DNA of 7,311 bases from Streptomycetales bacterium (GCA_025361995.1 JANYIP010000113.1:1-7311), one strand, 5' to 3'. Counted from the first letter of the stretch, positions 1 to 5,971 are shown. Notes: generated by a model from the letters alone, not told the origin. Numbers and translations: made by a program.

Positions 1-77
1 CATCCCGCGGCGTGCTGGTCGGTCCGAAGGGCGGATCGGGTCCTCTTCCATGTTCGGTCCCCGAGCGGGTTCTCGCC

Positions 78-83
78 TACGCT
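78..83 (+). promoter_or_regulatory. putative -10 element for leaderless lnt transcript
   Basis: The hexamer TACGCT fits the actinobacterial TANNNT -10 pattern and ends 6 bases before the GTG at base 90. That spacing is typical of leaderless transcripts, where the first base of the start codon is also the transcription start. No Shine-Dalgarno-like stretch precedes this GTG, which agrees with a leaderless start. I see no clear -35 hexamer. Bases 1-77 show no gene of their own; the lnt reading frame stays open back to a GTG at base 12, but that stretch does not look like Lnt. Confidence 0.4.
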
Positions 84-89
84 GCCCGG

Positions 90-1648
90 GTGCCTGCGCC
101 GCGGACGTCCCGACTCCTGCGCCTGGCCGCGGCAGCACTGACAGGTCTCCTCCTCGCCCTCGCCTTCCCGCCCTACGGACTGTGGTGGCTCGCCCCGCTG
201 GCCGTCGCCGCCTCGACCCTGCTCGTCATGGACGGGACCTCGCGTCGGGCCGCGGTCCTCGGCTTCGTGACCGGGCTCGCCTTCTTCCTGCTCCAGCTCA
301 AGTGGCTGCTGATCATCGGGGTCGACGCCTGCTGCTCCTGTCGGGGCTCGAGGCGGCGTTCGTGGCACTGCTGTTCGTGGGCGTCCGGCTCCTACGCCGG
401 CTGCCGGGCTGGCCGCTGTGGGCCGCCTGCCTCTGGGTCGCCTCCGAGCTCGCCCGCTCGACCGTGCCGTTCGGCGGCTTTCCCTGGGGGCGCCTCGCGT
501 TCGCCCAGGCTGATGCTCCCTACAAGGCGTACGCGGCCCTCGGTGGCATGCCGCTGCTCTCGTTCGCCGTCGCGCTGTCCGGCACGGCGCTGGCCTGCGC
601 GGCAACCCGACGGCCGAACCTGACGCGGATCGCCGCAGCGGTCGGTTCCCTCGCCGTACCGCTGCTCGCCCTCGTGATCCCGCTCCCCACGGCGGGGAAG
701 ACCGTGGACGCGGCGGTCGTCCAGGGCAACGTGCCGCAGACCGGGCTCGACGCGTTCGGTCAACGAGCGGCGGTCCTCAACAACCACGTCGAGGCCACCC
801 ACGCCCTCGCGACCGAGATCGCCACCGGCGCCTCGCCCGTACCGGTCCTCGTGGTGTGGCCGGAGAACTCCACCGACATCGATCCCTTCACCGACCCGTC
901 CGCGGCCCAGGCGATCCAGGGGGCGGTCGACGCGATCGGGGTTCCGACCCTGGTGGGCGCGGTGATCAACAACCCTGCCGACGCCCACAGCCCACCCGAC
1001 ACCGTCCTCAACACCGGCATCGTCTGGGCGCCGACTTCAGCAGGCGGAGGCGGCGGCCCGGGGGAGCGGTACGCTAAGCGGCACCCGGTGCCGTTCGGCG
1101 AGTACGTCCCCTTCCGCAGCTTCCTCACTCGTTGGATCAGTGAGCTGAAGCGCATCCCGGAGGACTTCGCGCCCGGCGCCAGGCCCGGCCTGCTGACCCT
1201 CGGCCCGGTCCGGATCGGCGACGTCATCTGCTTCGAGGTGGCGTACGACTCGATCGTCCACGATGTCGCCGCCGGGTCCCCCCAGGTGCTGGTCGTCCAG
1301 ACCAACAACGCGACGTACGGGCGGACCGGCCAGCCCGACCAGCAGCTCGCCATGTCCCGGCTGCGCGCCGTCGAGACCGGCCGGACGGTCCTGGTCGCCG
1401 CCACCAGCGGCTTCAGCGCCGTCATCGCCCCCGACGGCCACCTTGTCGCGCGGTCGGCCGAGTTCGAGCGCTGGGTGTACGACGGGCCGATCACACTGCG
1501 CACAGGACTGACCCTGGCCACCCGCGCGGGTGCGTGGCCCGGTTGGATCATCGGTACCCTGGGAGTCGGCGCCGTCGCCCTGGCGATCGTCCGCCGGCGA
1601 CGTGAGAGGAACCTGCCCGACCATGCCCCTGCCCGCCAGCGCTCCTGA
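90..1648 (+). pseudogene. lnt: apolipoprotein N-acyltransferase, interrupted by a 1-base frameshift
   Basis: Lnt is a membrane enzyme that transfers a fatty acid from a phospholipid to the N-terminal cysteine of diacylated lipoproteins. The product is split between two frames. Bases 90-331 encode the N-terminal membrane helices (LLRLAAAALTGLLLALAFPP, then GFVTGLAFFLLQLKWLLIIG). From base 332 a second frame encodes the remaining helices, the nitrilase-fold domain and a last membrane helix. Inserting one G after base 331 turns TGC into TGG CTG and rejoins the frames as GVDAWLLLSGLEAAF. The catalytic triad is intact: Glu at 863-865 (VVWPENS), Lys at 1076-1078 (KRHPVPFGEY) and Cys at 1229-1231 (VICFEVAYDS). 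The restored protein is about 519 residues, normal for Lnt. GTG 90 is chosen over GTG 12 because the -10-like TACGCT lies just upstream and the extra residues do not look family-like. The gene overlaps ppm by 26 bases. Product identity is firm; whether the lesion is real or a sequencing error is open. Confidence 0.85.
1604..1610 (+). promoter_or_regulatory. ribosome binding site of ppm, inside lnt
   Basis: GAGAGGA lies 12 bases before the ATG at 1623, within the last codons of lnt. The ppm frame is open well upstream, back to base 1530, so this site together with the ATG supports the shorter start. The residues upstream of that ATG have no similarity to the glycosyltransferase family. Confidence 0.5.
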
Positions 1649-2402
1649 GCCGCCGACCGGCCGGCCCGAGCTCGGGCAGGTGCTGGTGATCATCCCGACG
1701 TACAACGAGGCCGAGAACGTCGAGGAGATCGTCGGCCGGGTACGTCAGGCAGCGCCCGGCGCCGACGTCCTCGTCATCGACGACAACAGCCCCGACGGCA
1801 CCGGCAAGCTGGCCGACGGGCTGGCCGCTGCCGACGACCAGGTCCGCGTCCTGCACCGGCCCGGCAAGGAGGGCCTGGGCGCTGCGTACCTCGCCGGCTT
1901 CGCTTGGGCGCTCGAGCGCGACTACGGCGTCATGGTCGAGATGGACGCCGACGGCTCGCACCAGCCCGAGGACCTGCCGCGGATGCTCACCGCGCTCGCC
2001 GACGCCGATCTCGTGCTCGGCTCGCGCTGGGTCCCCGGTGGTTCCGTGGTCAACTGGCCGAGGCAGCGGCTGCTCCTGTCGCGCGGCGGCAACACGTACG
2101 CCCGGGTGGCCCTCGGAGTCCCGATCAGGGACATCACGGGGGGGTACAGGGCGTTCCGGCGCGGCACCCTGCTCGGGCTCGACCTCGACGACGTCGCCTC
2201 GCAGGGGTACTGCTTCCAGGTCGATCTCGCCTGGCAGGCGGTCCGGCGGGGGTTCCGCGTGGTCGAGGTCCCGATCACCTTCGTCGAGCGGGTCCACGGG
2301 TCCAGCAAGATGAGCGGCGGGATCGTCCGCGAGGCATTGTGGCGGGTCACCGGCTGGGGGCTGCAGAGCCGCACCGAGTGGCTCCGCAGCCGAAGGGGCT
2401 GA
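1623..2402 (+). CDS. ppm1: polyprenol monophosphomannose synthase (GT2 family)
   Basis: This enzyme transfers mannose from GDP-mannose to a polyprenyl phosphate at the cytoplasmic face of the membrane, making the donor for lipoglycans and protein O-mannosylation. The 259-residue protein has the full dolichol-phosphate-mannose-synthase pattern: IPTYNEAENV (24-33), DDNSPDGT (53-60), KEGLGAAYLAGF (82-93), and the metal/nucleotide motif EMDADGSHQPEDLP with Asp108 and Asp110. Further on come LGSRWVPGG, DITGGYRAFRR, GYCFQVDLAWQA and the C-terminal VERVHGSSKMSGGIV. It has no C-terminal membrane domain, as is usual for actinobacterial catalytic Ppm. The ATG lies inside lnt, giving a 26-base overlap and probable translational coupling. 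In Mycobacterium tuberculosis the corresponding Lnt-like and Ppm domains form one protein, so this is the unfused arrangement. The symbol ppm1 is assigned by family. Confidence 0.93.
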   Translation: MPLPASAPEPPTGRPELGQVLVIIPTYNEAENVEEIVGRVRQAAPGADVLVIDDNSPDGTGKLADGLAAADDQVRVLHRPGKEGLGAAYLAGFAWALERDYGVMVEMDADGSHQPEDLPRMLTALADADLVLGSRWVPGGSVVNWPRQRLLLSRGGNTYARVALGVPIRDITGGYRAFRRGTLLGLDLDDVASQGYCFQVDLAWQAVRRGFRVVEVPITFVERVHGSSKMSGGIVREALWRVTGWGLQSRTEWLRSRRG

Positions 2403-2408
2403 CCGGCC

Positions 2409-2936
2409 GTGCGACTGGCGCTCTTCATCTTCTTCGTCGTCCTTCCGGCGGTCGAGATCTTCGTCGTCACCAAGGTGGCCCACGCGATCGGGCTCGGCCC
2501 GACCCTGCTGCTGCTCGTCGCCGGTGCATTCCTCGGCAGCTATGTGATGCGGCGGGCCGGCGCGTCCTGGTGGCGGGCCCTGCGCGGGCAGGTCACCACG
2601 GCCGACGGCACCGCGCTGACCGGTGGGCGCCCGGACGGCAAGGCTGCCGCGCACGCGGCCCTGCTCTTCTTCGCCGGGCTGCTGATCTTCCTTCCCGGCT
2701 TCGTCAGCGACGTCGTCGGGCTGCTGCTCCTCCTTCCGCCGGGTCGTGCCGTCCTGCAGGCGGGCACCGCGGCCTGGTTCGTCCGGCGCTTCACCGCGGT
2801 GTCCGGTCCGGGCGGCGTACGGATCTGGAGCCGCGGCCAGGACCCGCTGCGCGGCGACGTGGTCCCGGGAGACGTGATCCGCGGCGACATCGTCCGCGAT
2901 GACGAGGGCGGGGACCCGCAGCAGATCGGGCCGTGA
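2409..2936 (+). CDS. fxsA: FxsA family membrane protein
   Basis: The 175-residue protein begins with a hydrophobic helix (residues 3-20, LALFIFFVVLPAVEIFVV), followed by the family-typical VAHAIGLGPTLLLLVAGAFLGSYVMRR (about 23-49) and, after a hydrophilic loop, a long hydrophobic region (about 79-110) containing LLIFLPGFVSDVVGLLLLLPPGR. FxsA was named for relieving F-plasmid exclusion of phage T7; its ordinary role in actinobacteria is unknown. The tail is hydrophilic and repeats a short unit, RGDVVPGDVIRGDIVRD, as seen in other actinobacterial members. The GTG start at 2409 is preceded by GAAGGGG at 2392-2398, inside the end of ppm, and only 6 bases separate the two genes. It is very likely in one transcript with lnt and ppm. 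Family assignment is firm; function is not known. Confidence 0.9.
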   Translation: MRLALFIFFVVLPAVEIFVVTKVAHAIGLGPTLLLLVAGAFLGSYVMRRAGASWWRALRGQVTTADGTALTGGRPDGKAAAHAALLFFAGLLIFLPGFVSDVVGLLLLLPPGRAVLQAGTAAWFVRRFTAVSGPGGVRIWSRGQDPLRGDVVPGDVIRGDIVRDDEGGDPQQIGP

Positions 2937-2940
2937 CGCA

Positions 2941-2972
2941 CGACTGGCCCGTACCGGAGTACGGGCCAGTCG
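2941..2972. terminator. bidirectional hairpin terminator between fxsA and rbpA
   Basis: A perfect 14-bp inverted repeat (CGACTGGCCCGTAC and its complement) surrounds a CGGA loop. It begins 4 bases after the fxsA stop and ends 13 bases beyond the rbpA stop on the other strand. No T-run follows in either direction, as is common for actinobacterial terminators, where a strong stem may suffice. Its symmetry and position between converging genes support a shared, two-way role. Confidence 0.8.
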
Positions 2973-2985
2973 AGAGGAGAAGCGG

Positions 2986-3357
2986 TCAGGCGGTCTTGCG
3001 GTGGTCCGGGTGCAAGGCCTGCGCCGGCCCGCCCTTCGTACGCAGGAGCGCGAGACGCTCCTTCAAGAGCACCTCGAGGTCGTCGATGGTGCGGCGCTCG
3101 AGGAGCATGTCCCACGGGGTACGCGTCTTGCGCCCGATCTTGAACTCGGCCGGGACGCCGTCTCGCCGGATCGCGGCAGCGCCGCAGACGCGGCACTCCC
3201 AGGCGGTCGGCAGCTCGGCCTCGACCGAGAACGGCACGGCGAAGGCGTGCCCGTTCGGGCAGTCAAAAGGAACCAGCTGGCGTGGTGCGAACTCGACGCC
3301 GCCCTCGTTCTCATAGCTCACGGTCCCCATCCGGGTTCCGCGCAACGACTCGGCCAT
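2986..3357 (-). CDS. rbpA: RNA polymerase-binding protein RbpA, zinc-binding type
   Basis: RbpA is an actinobacterial transcription factor that binds RNA polymerase and the principal sigma factor and stabilises the open promoter complex. The 123-residue protein shows the family layout: an N-terminal segment (LRGTRMGTVSYENEGG, 5-20), the core with APRQ, a basic linker (KIGRKTR, 73-79) and the C-terminal sigma-interaction helix WDMLLERRTIDDLEVLLKER (82-101). Cys33, His37, Cys55 and Cys58 (FDCPNGH and WECRVCG) match the zinc ligands of Streptomyces RbpA, whereas the mycobacterial protein lacks the full set. The frame extends upstream to 3408, but ATG 3357 is preferred: it gives the canonical N-terminus MAESLRGTR and has AAGGGTGG five bases upstream. 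The gene stands alone behind a SigR-type promoter and ends at the hairpin shared with fxsA. Confidence 0.95.
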   Translation of the reverse strand: MAESLRGTRMGTVSYENEGGVEFAPRQLVPFDCPNGHAFAVPFSVEAELPTAWECRVCGAAAIRRDGVPAEFKIGRKTRTPWDMLLERRTIDDLEVLLKERLALLRTKGGPAQALHPDHRKTA

Positions 3358-3362
3358 GGTGT

Positions 3363-3370
3363 CCACCCTT
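3363..3370 (-). promoter_or_regulatory. ribosome binding site of rbpA
   Basis: On the minus strand AAGGGTGG lies five bases before the ATG at 3357. It settles the start in favour of the 123-residue form over the 17-residue longer open frame. Confidence 0.7.
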
Positions 3371-3406
3371 CGACATCGAGCGTCAAGTTCCGGCTCGTAC
3401 CTGGTC

Positions 3407-3432
3407 AACGATCCAGAGGTGATCAGGATTCC
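3407..3432 (-). promoter_or_regulatory. SigR/SigH-type promoter of rbpA
   Basis: Read on the minus strand, GGAAT (3432-3428) is followed after exactly 18 bases by GTT (3409-3407). This matches the consensus GGAAT-N18-GTT for SigR of Streptomyces and its orthologue SigH of mycobacteria, ECF sigma factors released by an anti-sigma factor on thiol oxidation. rbpA is a known SigR target in Streptomyces coelicolor. Transcription would begin near 3400, giving a leader of about 42 bases. A 12-bp near-palindrome (CGAGG-AG-CCTCG, 3436-3447) lies just upstream of the -35 and might bind a further regulator or mean nothing. The rest of the 163-base spacer between rbpA and the phosphodiesterase gene shows nothing I can name. 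Confidence 0.75.
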
Positions 3433-3520
3433 CAGCGAGGAGCCTCGTCACACCTGTTGTCCTTCACCTATCCAGACGCCTGACCAGGCTCAGAGGTTCA
3501 CCACGATGCCTAAGAGTCAC

Positions 3521-4315
3521 CTAAGAATCCGGCGGCCACTGGCCGCGGGCGGCCAGGACCGTCCGCAGGGCCTCCGGCCGGTCGGTCATCACCCCGTCGA
3601 CGCCCAGGTCGAGCAGCCGCTCCATCTCCGCCGCCTCGTCGACCGTCCAGACGTGGACCACCAGGTCGAAGCGGTGGGTCGTCTCGACGAACTGCTCGTC
3701 CACCAGGGGGAGTGGGCCCAGCCCGGGCGGCACTTGTACACACATCGCCGTCGTCGGCAGCCTCGGCGAGGGGCCGCCGAATCCCGCGAGCTTGACGGCG
3801 GCAAACTTGACCGCGGCGACCTCGCGCGGGCCGAGCGCCGTACACACACCCGGGCCGAGGGCCGATCGCAGCCAGCGCAGCCGGCGGTCGCTGAACGACG
3901 CCAGGCAGACCCGGTCCAGCGCGGCCGCCCTGGTCAGCACCTCGACCAGCGGGCGCAGCGTCGACGGGTGCTTGGAGTCGATGTTGAAACGCACGTCCGG
4001 GAAGCTGGCGAGCAGGTCCGCGAGGAGGGGGATTGGCTCCACCCCGCCGATCCGGGCCTTGGACACCTGCGCGTACGGCAGGTCGCAGATGCGGCCCTTG
4101 CCATCCGTGACTCGGTCCAAGCTGCCGTCGTGGAACGCTAGGAGCACCCCGTCTGCGGTGGCCTGCACGTCCGTCTCGACGTACCGGTAGCCGAGGTCGA
4201 CCGCCCGCTGGAAAGCGCTGGCCGAGTTCTCCAGCGCCTCGCCGGCGCCGCCACGGTGCACGATCGGCAGCGGGCCGTCGTGCTCGAGATACGGGTGCCG
4301 GGCCACGCGGCCCAT
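3521..4315 (-). CDS. glycerophosphodiester phosphodiesterase
   Basis: GDPD enzymes hydrolyse glycerophosphodiesters to sn-glycerol-3-phosphate and an alcohol, recovering phospholipid breakdown products. The 264-residue protein has the family's TIM-barrel landmarks: the catalytic HRGG with His20 and Arg21, followed by LENS (Glu29, Asn30), the metal ligands in ETDVQATADGVLLAFHD (Glu47, Asp49) and the second catalytic His62 in FHD. NIDSK (111-115) stands where many relatives have an IEIK-like strand. Near the end are HVWTVDEAAEM (Trp223) and GVDGVMTDRP. There is no signal peptide or membrane helix, so it is probably cytoplasmic. The ATG at 4315 gives a short N-terminal lead of usual length; its ribosome binding site is weak. 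It diverges from the membrane-protein gene at 4397 across an 81-base spacer. Its specific substrate cannot be read from the sequence. Confidence 0.92.
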   Translation of the reverse strand: MGRVARHPYLEHDGPLPIVHRGGAGEALENSASAFQRAVDLGYRYVETDVQATADGVLLAFHDGSLDRVTDGKGRICDLPYAQVSKARIGGVEPIPLLADLLASFPDVRFNIDSKHPSTLRPLVEVLTRAAALDRVCLASFSDRRLRWLRSALGPGVCTALGPREVAAVKFAAVKLAGFGGPSPRLPTTAMCVQVPPGLGPLPLVDEQFVETTHRFDLVVHVWTVDEAAEMERLLDLGVDGVMTDRPEALRTVLAARGQWPPDS

Positions 4316-4383
4316 CCAACACCGCCCCGCGCTCGTTCAACTGCCCGCGCGTCAGTCGAAGGGCGGGGGAGTGGTCGGGCCGC

Positions 4384-4389
4384 TAGCCT
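4384..4389 (+). promoter_or_regulatory. putative -10 element for leaderless Pr6Pr gene transcript
   Basis: TAGCCT fits TANNNT and ends 7 bases before the ATG at 4397, the arrangement expected for a leaderless transcript in actinomycetes. No Shine-Dalgarno-like sequence intervenes and no clear -35 is visible. It sits in the 81-base spacer between divergent genes, which must also hold the promoter of the phosphodiesterase gene unless that gene uses a distant one. Confidence 0.5.
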
Positions 4390-4396
4390 GCCCGCT

Positions 4397-5062
4397 ATGG
4401 ACGCGAAGTGGGCTCGACCCTGGTTCACCGTGACGGCCCTGTGCGTGGCTGCCGGGATCATCATCCAGCTGTTCGTCACCGTGCCGAACGAGTCATCCTT
4501 CGGCGGGAGCCCGCTCGGCCGCGGGCTCAACATCTTCGCCTTCTTCACCATCCAGTCGAACGTGATCGTGGGCGTCACCAGCCTGCTGCTCGCCCTGGAC
4601 CCCGCGCGAACCTCCACGGTGTTCCGGGTCTTCCGGCTGATCGGGGTCGTCGCCATCGCGGTGACTTTCGTCGTCTTCCACGTGGCCCTGTCCAAGCTGC
4701 TCGACCTCGACACCTGGCCGCAGGTCGCCAACCAGCTCCAGCACACCCTCGTACCCATCCTGTGCGTGGCCGGGTGGGTCATGTTCGGTCCGCGCGGGTT
4801 GACGTCGGCACGGGTCGCCAAGCTCACGGCGATCTTCCCCGCGCTGTACATCGTTTTCACCGCCATCCGGGGCCCGCTGGCGTCGAACTGGTACCCGTAC
4901 CCCTTCGCCGACGTACACGCCCTCGGGTACGTACGGGTGATCATCAACGGGTTCTGGGTGGCGCTGTTCTTCGTCGCCGTGGCCGCCGGAGCCACGGCGC
5001 TCGACAAGAAGCTGACCGGTACCGCCGACGTTCCCGAGCGGGCGCTGCCCCCGGCAGCCTGA
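4397..5062 (+). CDS. Pr6Pr family membrane protein
   Basis: A 221-residue protein with about six membrane helices: near 9-29, 44-66, 77-98, 114-131, 141-158 and 174-197. It carries the family's recognisable stretches: FFTIQSN (49-55) at the start of helix 2, QHTLVP (115-120) followed by a Trp in helix 4, and WYPYPF (165-170) in the loop before the last helix. Pr6Pr proteins are widespread, mostly actinobacterial, and functionally uncharacterised; conserved polar residues in the membrane (Gln53, Asn55, His95, His116) would be the ones to suspect. The frame is open upstream to 4256, but ATG 4397 gives the typical N-terminus and follows a -10-like TAGCCT at leaderless spacing. It appears to be a single gene, divergent from the phosphodiesterase. 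Family call is good; function is unknown. Confidence 0.85.
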   Translation: MDAKWARPWFTVTALCVAAGIIIQLFVTVPNESSFGGSPLGRGLNIFAFFTIQSNVIVGVTSLLLALDPARTSTVFRVFRLIGVVAIAVTFVVFHVALSKLLDLDTWPQVANQLQHTLVPILCVAGWVMFGPRGLTSARVAKLTAIFPALYIVFTAIRGPLASNWYPYPFADVHALGYVRVIINGFWVALFFVAVAAGATALDKKLTGTADVPERALPPAA

Positions 5063-5217
5063 CAGTCACATTCCCGCCCACCTGCAACCCGCCTCCTGGC
5101 TGGGGCAACCGCGGGCAGATCGGCACGATCGCTGTGTACGCGAATGGCACCGCTCGCTTCGTGGCGCCGCCGGGCTCGAGGCCGACTTTCGCGAATGAGC
5201 GTCTGAACGGTCGATGA
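5062..5217 (+). pseudogene. coding-like remnant, C-terminal piece of an unknown protein
   Basis: In the frame ending at TGA 5215-5217, the stretch after the Pr6Pr stop reads smoothly as protein: FPPTCNPPPGWGNRGQIG (from 5071), then TIAVYANGTARFVAPPG. Third codon positions are mostly G or C, as in real genes here, and the wording (VYANGTARFVAPPG) looks like a beta-strand domain rather than chance. There is no ATG or suitably placed GTG at its beginning; the only in-frame GTG near the start is inside it, at 5131, leaving 28 codons. The frame is shifted relative to the Pr6Pr gene just upstream. The best explanation is the 3' end of a gene whose 5' part was lost. Its TGA overlaps the next start codon as ATGA, a normal coupling junction. 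I do not recognise the family. Confidence 0.4.
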
Positions 5218-5912
5218 AGTTTCGCCGGCAGTCTGCGATGGTGTCGAGCGTGGCCAACCGAGTGCTTGCCCCGCCGGATGATGCCCACATCGAAGGACGC
5301 ACCTTCCGTGGGACCCGTCACTTTCGCGACTCCCGCGCACTGCAGATCAGCCTGGTCCTCGCTGCGGTCCTCGCGGTTGCTTCCGTCCTGTTCGTCCGTT
5401 GGATCAGGGAGCCCGACCCGTTCAGCGCCGGTGCAGCGCGGGAGACGCTCGCGAGCCTGGGGTCTCCGGTCCCAGGGGCCACCGTCGGCTCGCAGTTCTC
5501 CGCCGACTGGCCCCGTGGTGGTCCGGGTATCGCGTTCATCACGGCAGGGCGCGCGTATCACCCGCCGGGGAGGCTCACCGTCGGTGATGTGGTTCGCGAT
5601 TTCAAGCTGTGGGGCGACCAGCACGGCCTGGGCCCAGCCGACGCCGAGACCCCGTTCTGCGCCGACACCTCGCGGCAGGGGTACGACGGGAAACCACCAG
5701 GGGTCAGCGGACTCGTCTGCGGGATCGGAGTGCGGGCGGCTGCCCAGCCGTTCCAACGGATCAGCATCAGCATCATGTTCCAGGGTTCAGGCCCGCACGC
5801 CGCCTCGCCGCGGCCGGGCGACGCGTGGACCAGGTACGCGGGCGACATCGTCTCCCAAGTGGTCGTCGACGTCACCGTGACTGAAGAGCGGCCGATCCCC
5901 AACAGCGACTGA
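5214..5912 (+). CDS. hypothetical single-pass membrane protein with extracytoplasmic domain
   Basis: The 232-residue protein has a hydrophilic, basic N-terminus (1-42), one membrane helix (about 43-62, LQISLVLAAVLAVASVLFV) and a C-terminal domain of about 170 residues predicted outside the cell, since positive charge flanks the helix on the inner side. The outer domain has exactly two cysteines, Cys149 (PFCADTS) and Cys169 (LVCGIG), 20 residues apart, which could form a disulfide. It ends in alternating strand-like stretches (QRISISIMF, DIVSQVVVDVTVTEE). The ATG at 5214 overlaps the upstream TGA as ATGA; an alternative ATG is at 5238. Neither has a clear ribosome binding site, so translation may depend on the truncated frame upstream. 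No conserved family is recognised. The frame is intact and GC-rich at third positions, so it is probably a real gene. Confidence 0.65.
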   Translation: MKFRRQSAMVSSVANRVLAPPDDAHIEGRTFRGTRHFRDSRALQISLVLAAVLAVASVLFVRWIREPDPFSAGAARETLASLGSPVPGATVGSQFSADWPRGGPGIAFITAGRAYHPPGRLTVGDVVRDFKLWGDQHGLGPADAETPFCADTSRQGYDGKPPGVSGLVCGIGVRAAAQPFQRISISIMFQGSGPHAASPRPGDAWTRYAGDIVSQVVVDVTVTEERPIPNSD

Positions 5913-5934
5913 AACCTGCCTCGCCGGGTAGCCC

Positions 5935-5955
5935 ATCGGCAAAGTCAGTGCCGAT
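5935..5955 (+). other. weak inverted repeat downstream of the hypothetical gene
   Basis: ATCGGC and GCCGAT flank a 9-base loop, 22 bases after the stop at 5912. It could be a weak terminator, but the stem is short, there is no T-run, and it runs into the AT-rich regulatory stretch that follows. Confidence 0.2.
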
Positions 5956-5957
5956 AA

Positions 5958-5971
5958 TTGACATTATGTCA
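5958..5971 (+). promoter_or_regulatory. TTGACA -35 element overlapped by a 13-bp palindrome
   Basis: A perfect consensus -35 hexamer TTGACA occupies 5958-5963. Overlapping it is TGACATTATGTCA (5959-5971), two perfect 6-base half-sites around a central T. The stretch is conspicuously AT-rich for this genome, and a second nested repeat, ATAAT-TGAC-ATTAT (5954-5967), shares its bases. A palindrome over a -35 element is a typical repressor operator. The matching -10, expected around 5980-5986, is poor (TTCGAG nearby), so promoter strength is uncertain. It lies just upstream of the broken kinase gene and would control it. Confidence 0.45.

Noticed and set aside
320..340. Programmed ribosomal frameshift in lnt
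   Set aside because: There is no slippery heptamer, upstream Shine-Dalgarno-like stimulator or obvious downstream hairpin at the shift, and Lnt is not known to use one.
392..988. Minus-strand open frame of 198 codons inside lnt
   Set aside because: Low-complexity Arg/Gly-rich translation opposite a confident gene; a usual mirror of GC-rich coding sequence.
1548..2654. Minus-strand open frame of 368 codons opposite ppm and fxsA
   Set aside because: It spans two clear plus-strand genes and its translation has no protein-like motifs.
3509..3529. Direct repeat CCTAAGA at the end of the phosphodiesterase gene
   Set aside because: Two copies of a seven-base word with no further symmetry or neighbouring element; chance is enough.
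3356..4141. Plus-strand open frame of 261 codons opposite the phosphodiesterase gene
   Set aside because: The opposite strand has a full catalytic motif set; this translation is Arg/Gln/His-rich without motifs.
4138..5340. Minus-strand open frame of 400 codons across the Pr6Pr gene and beyond
   Set aside because: It runs through the start of the phosphodiesterase gene in another frame and opposite the Pr6Pr gene; composition is that of an antisense shadow.
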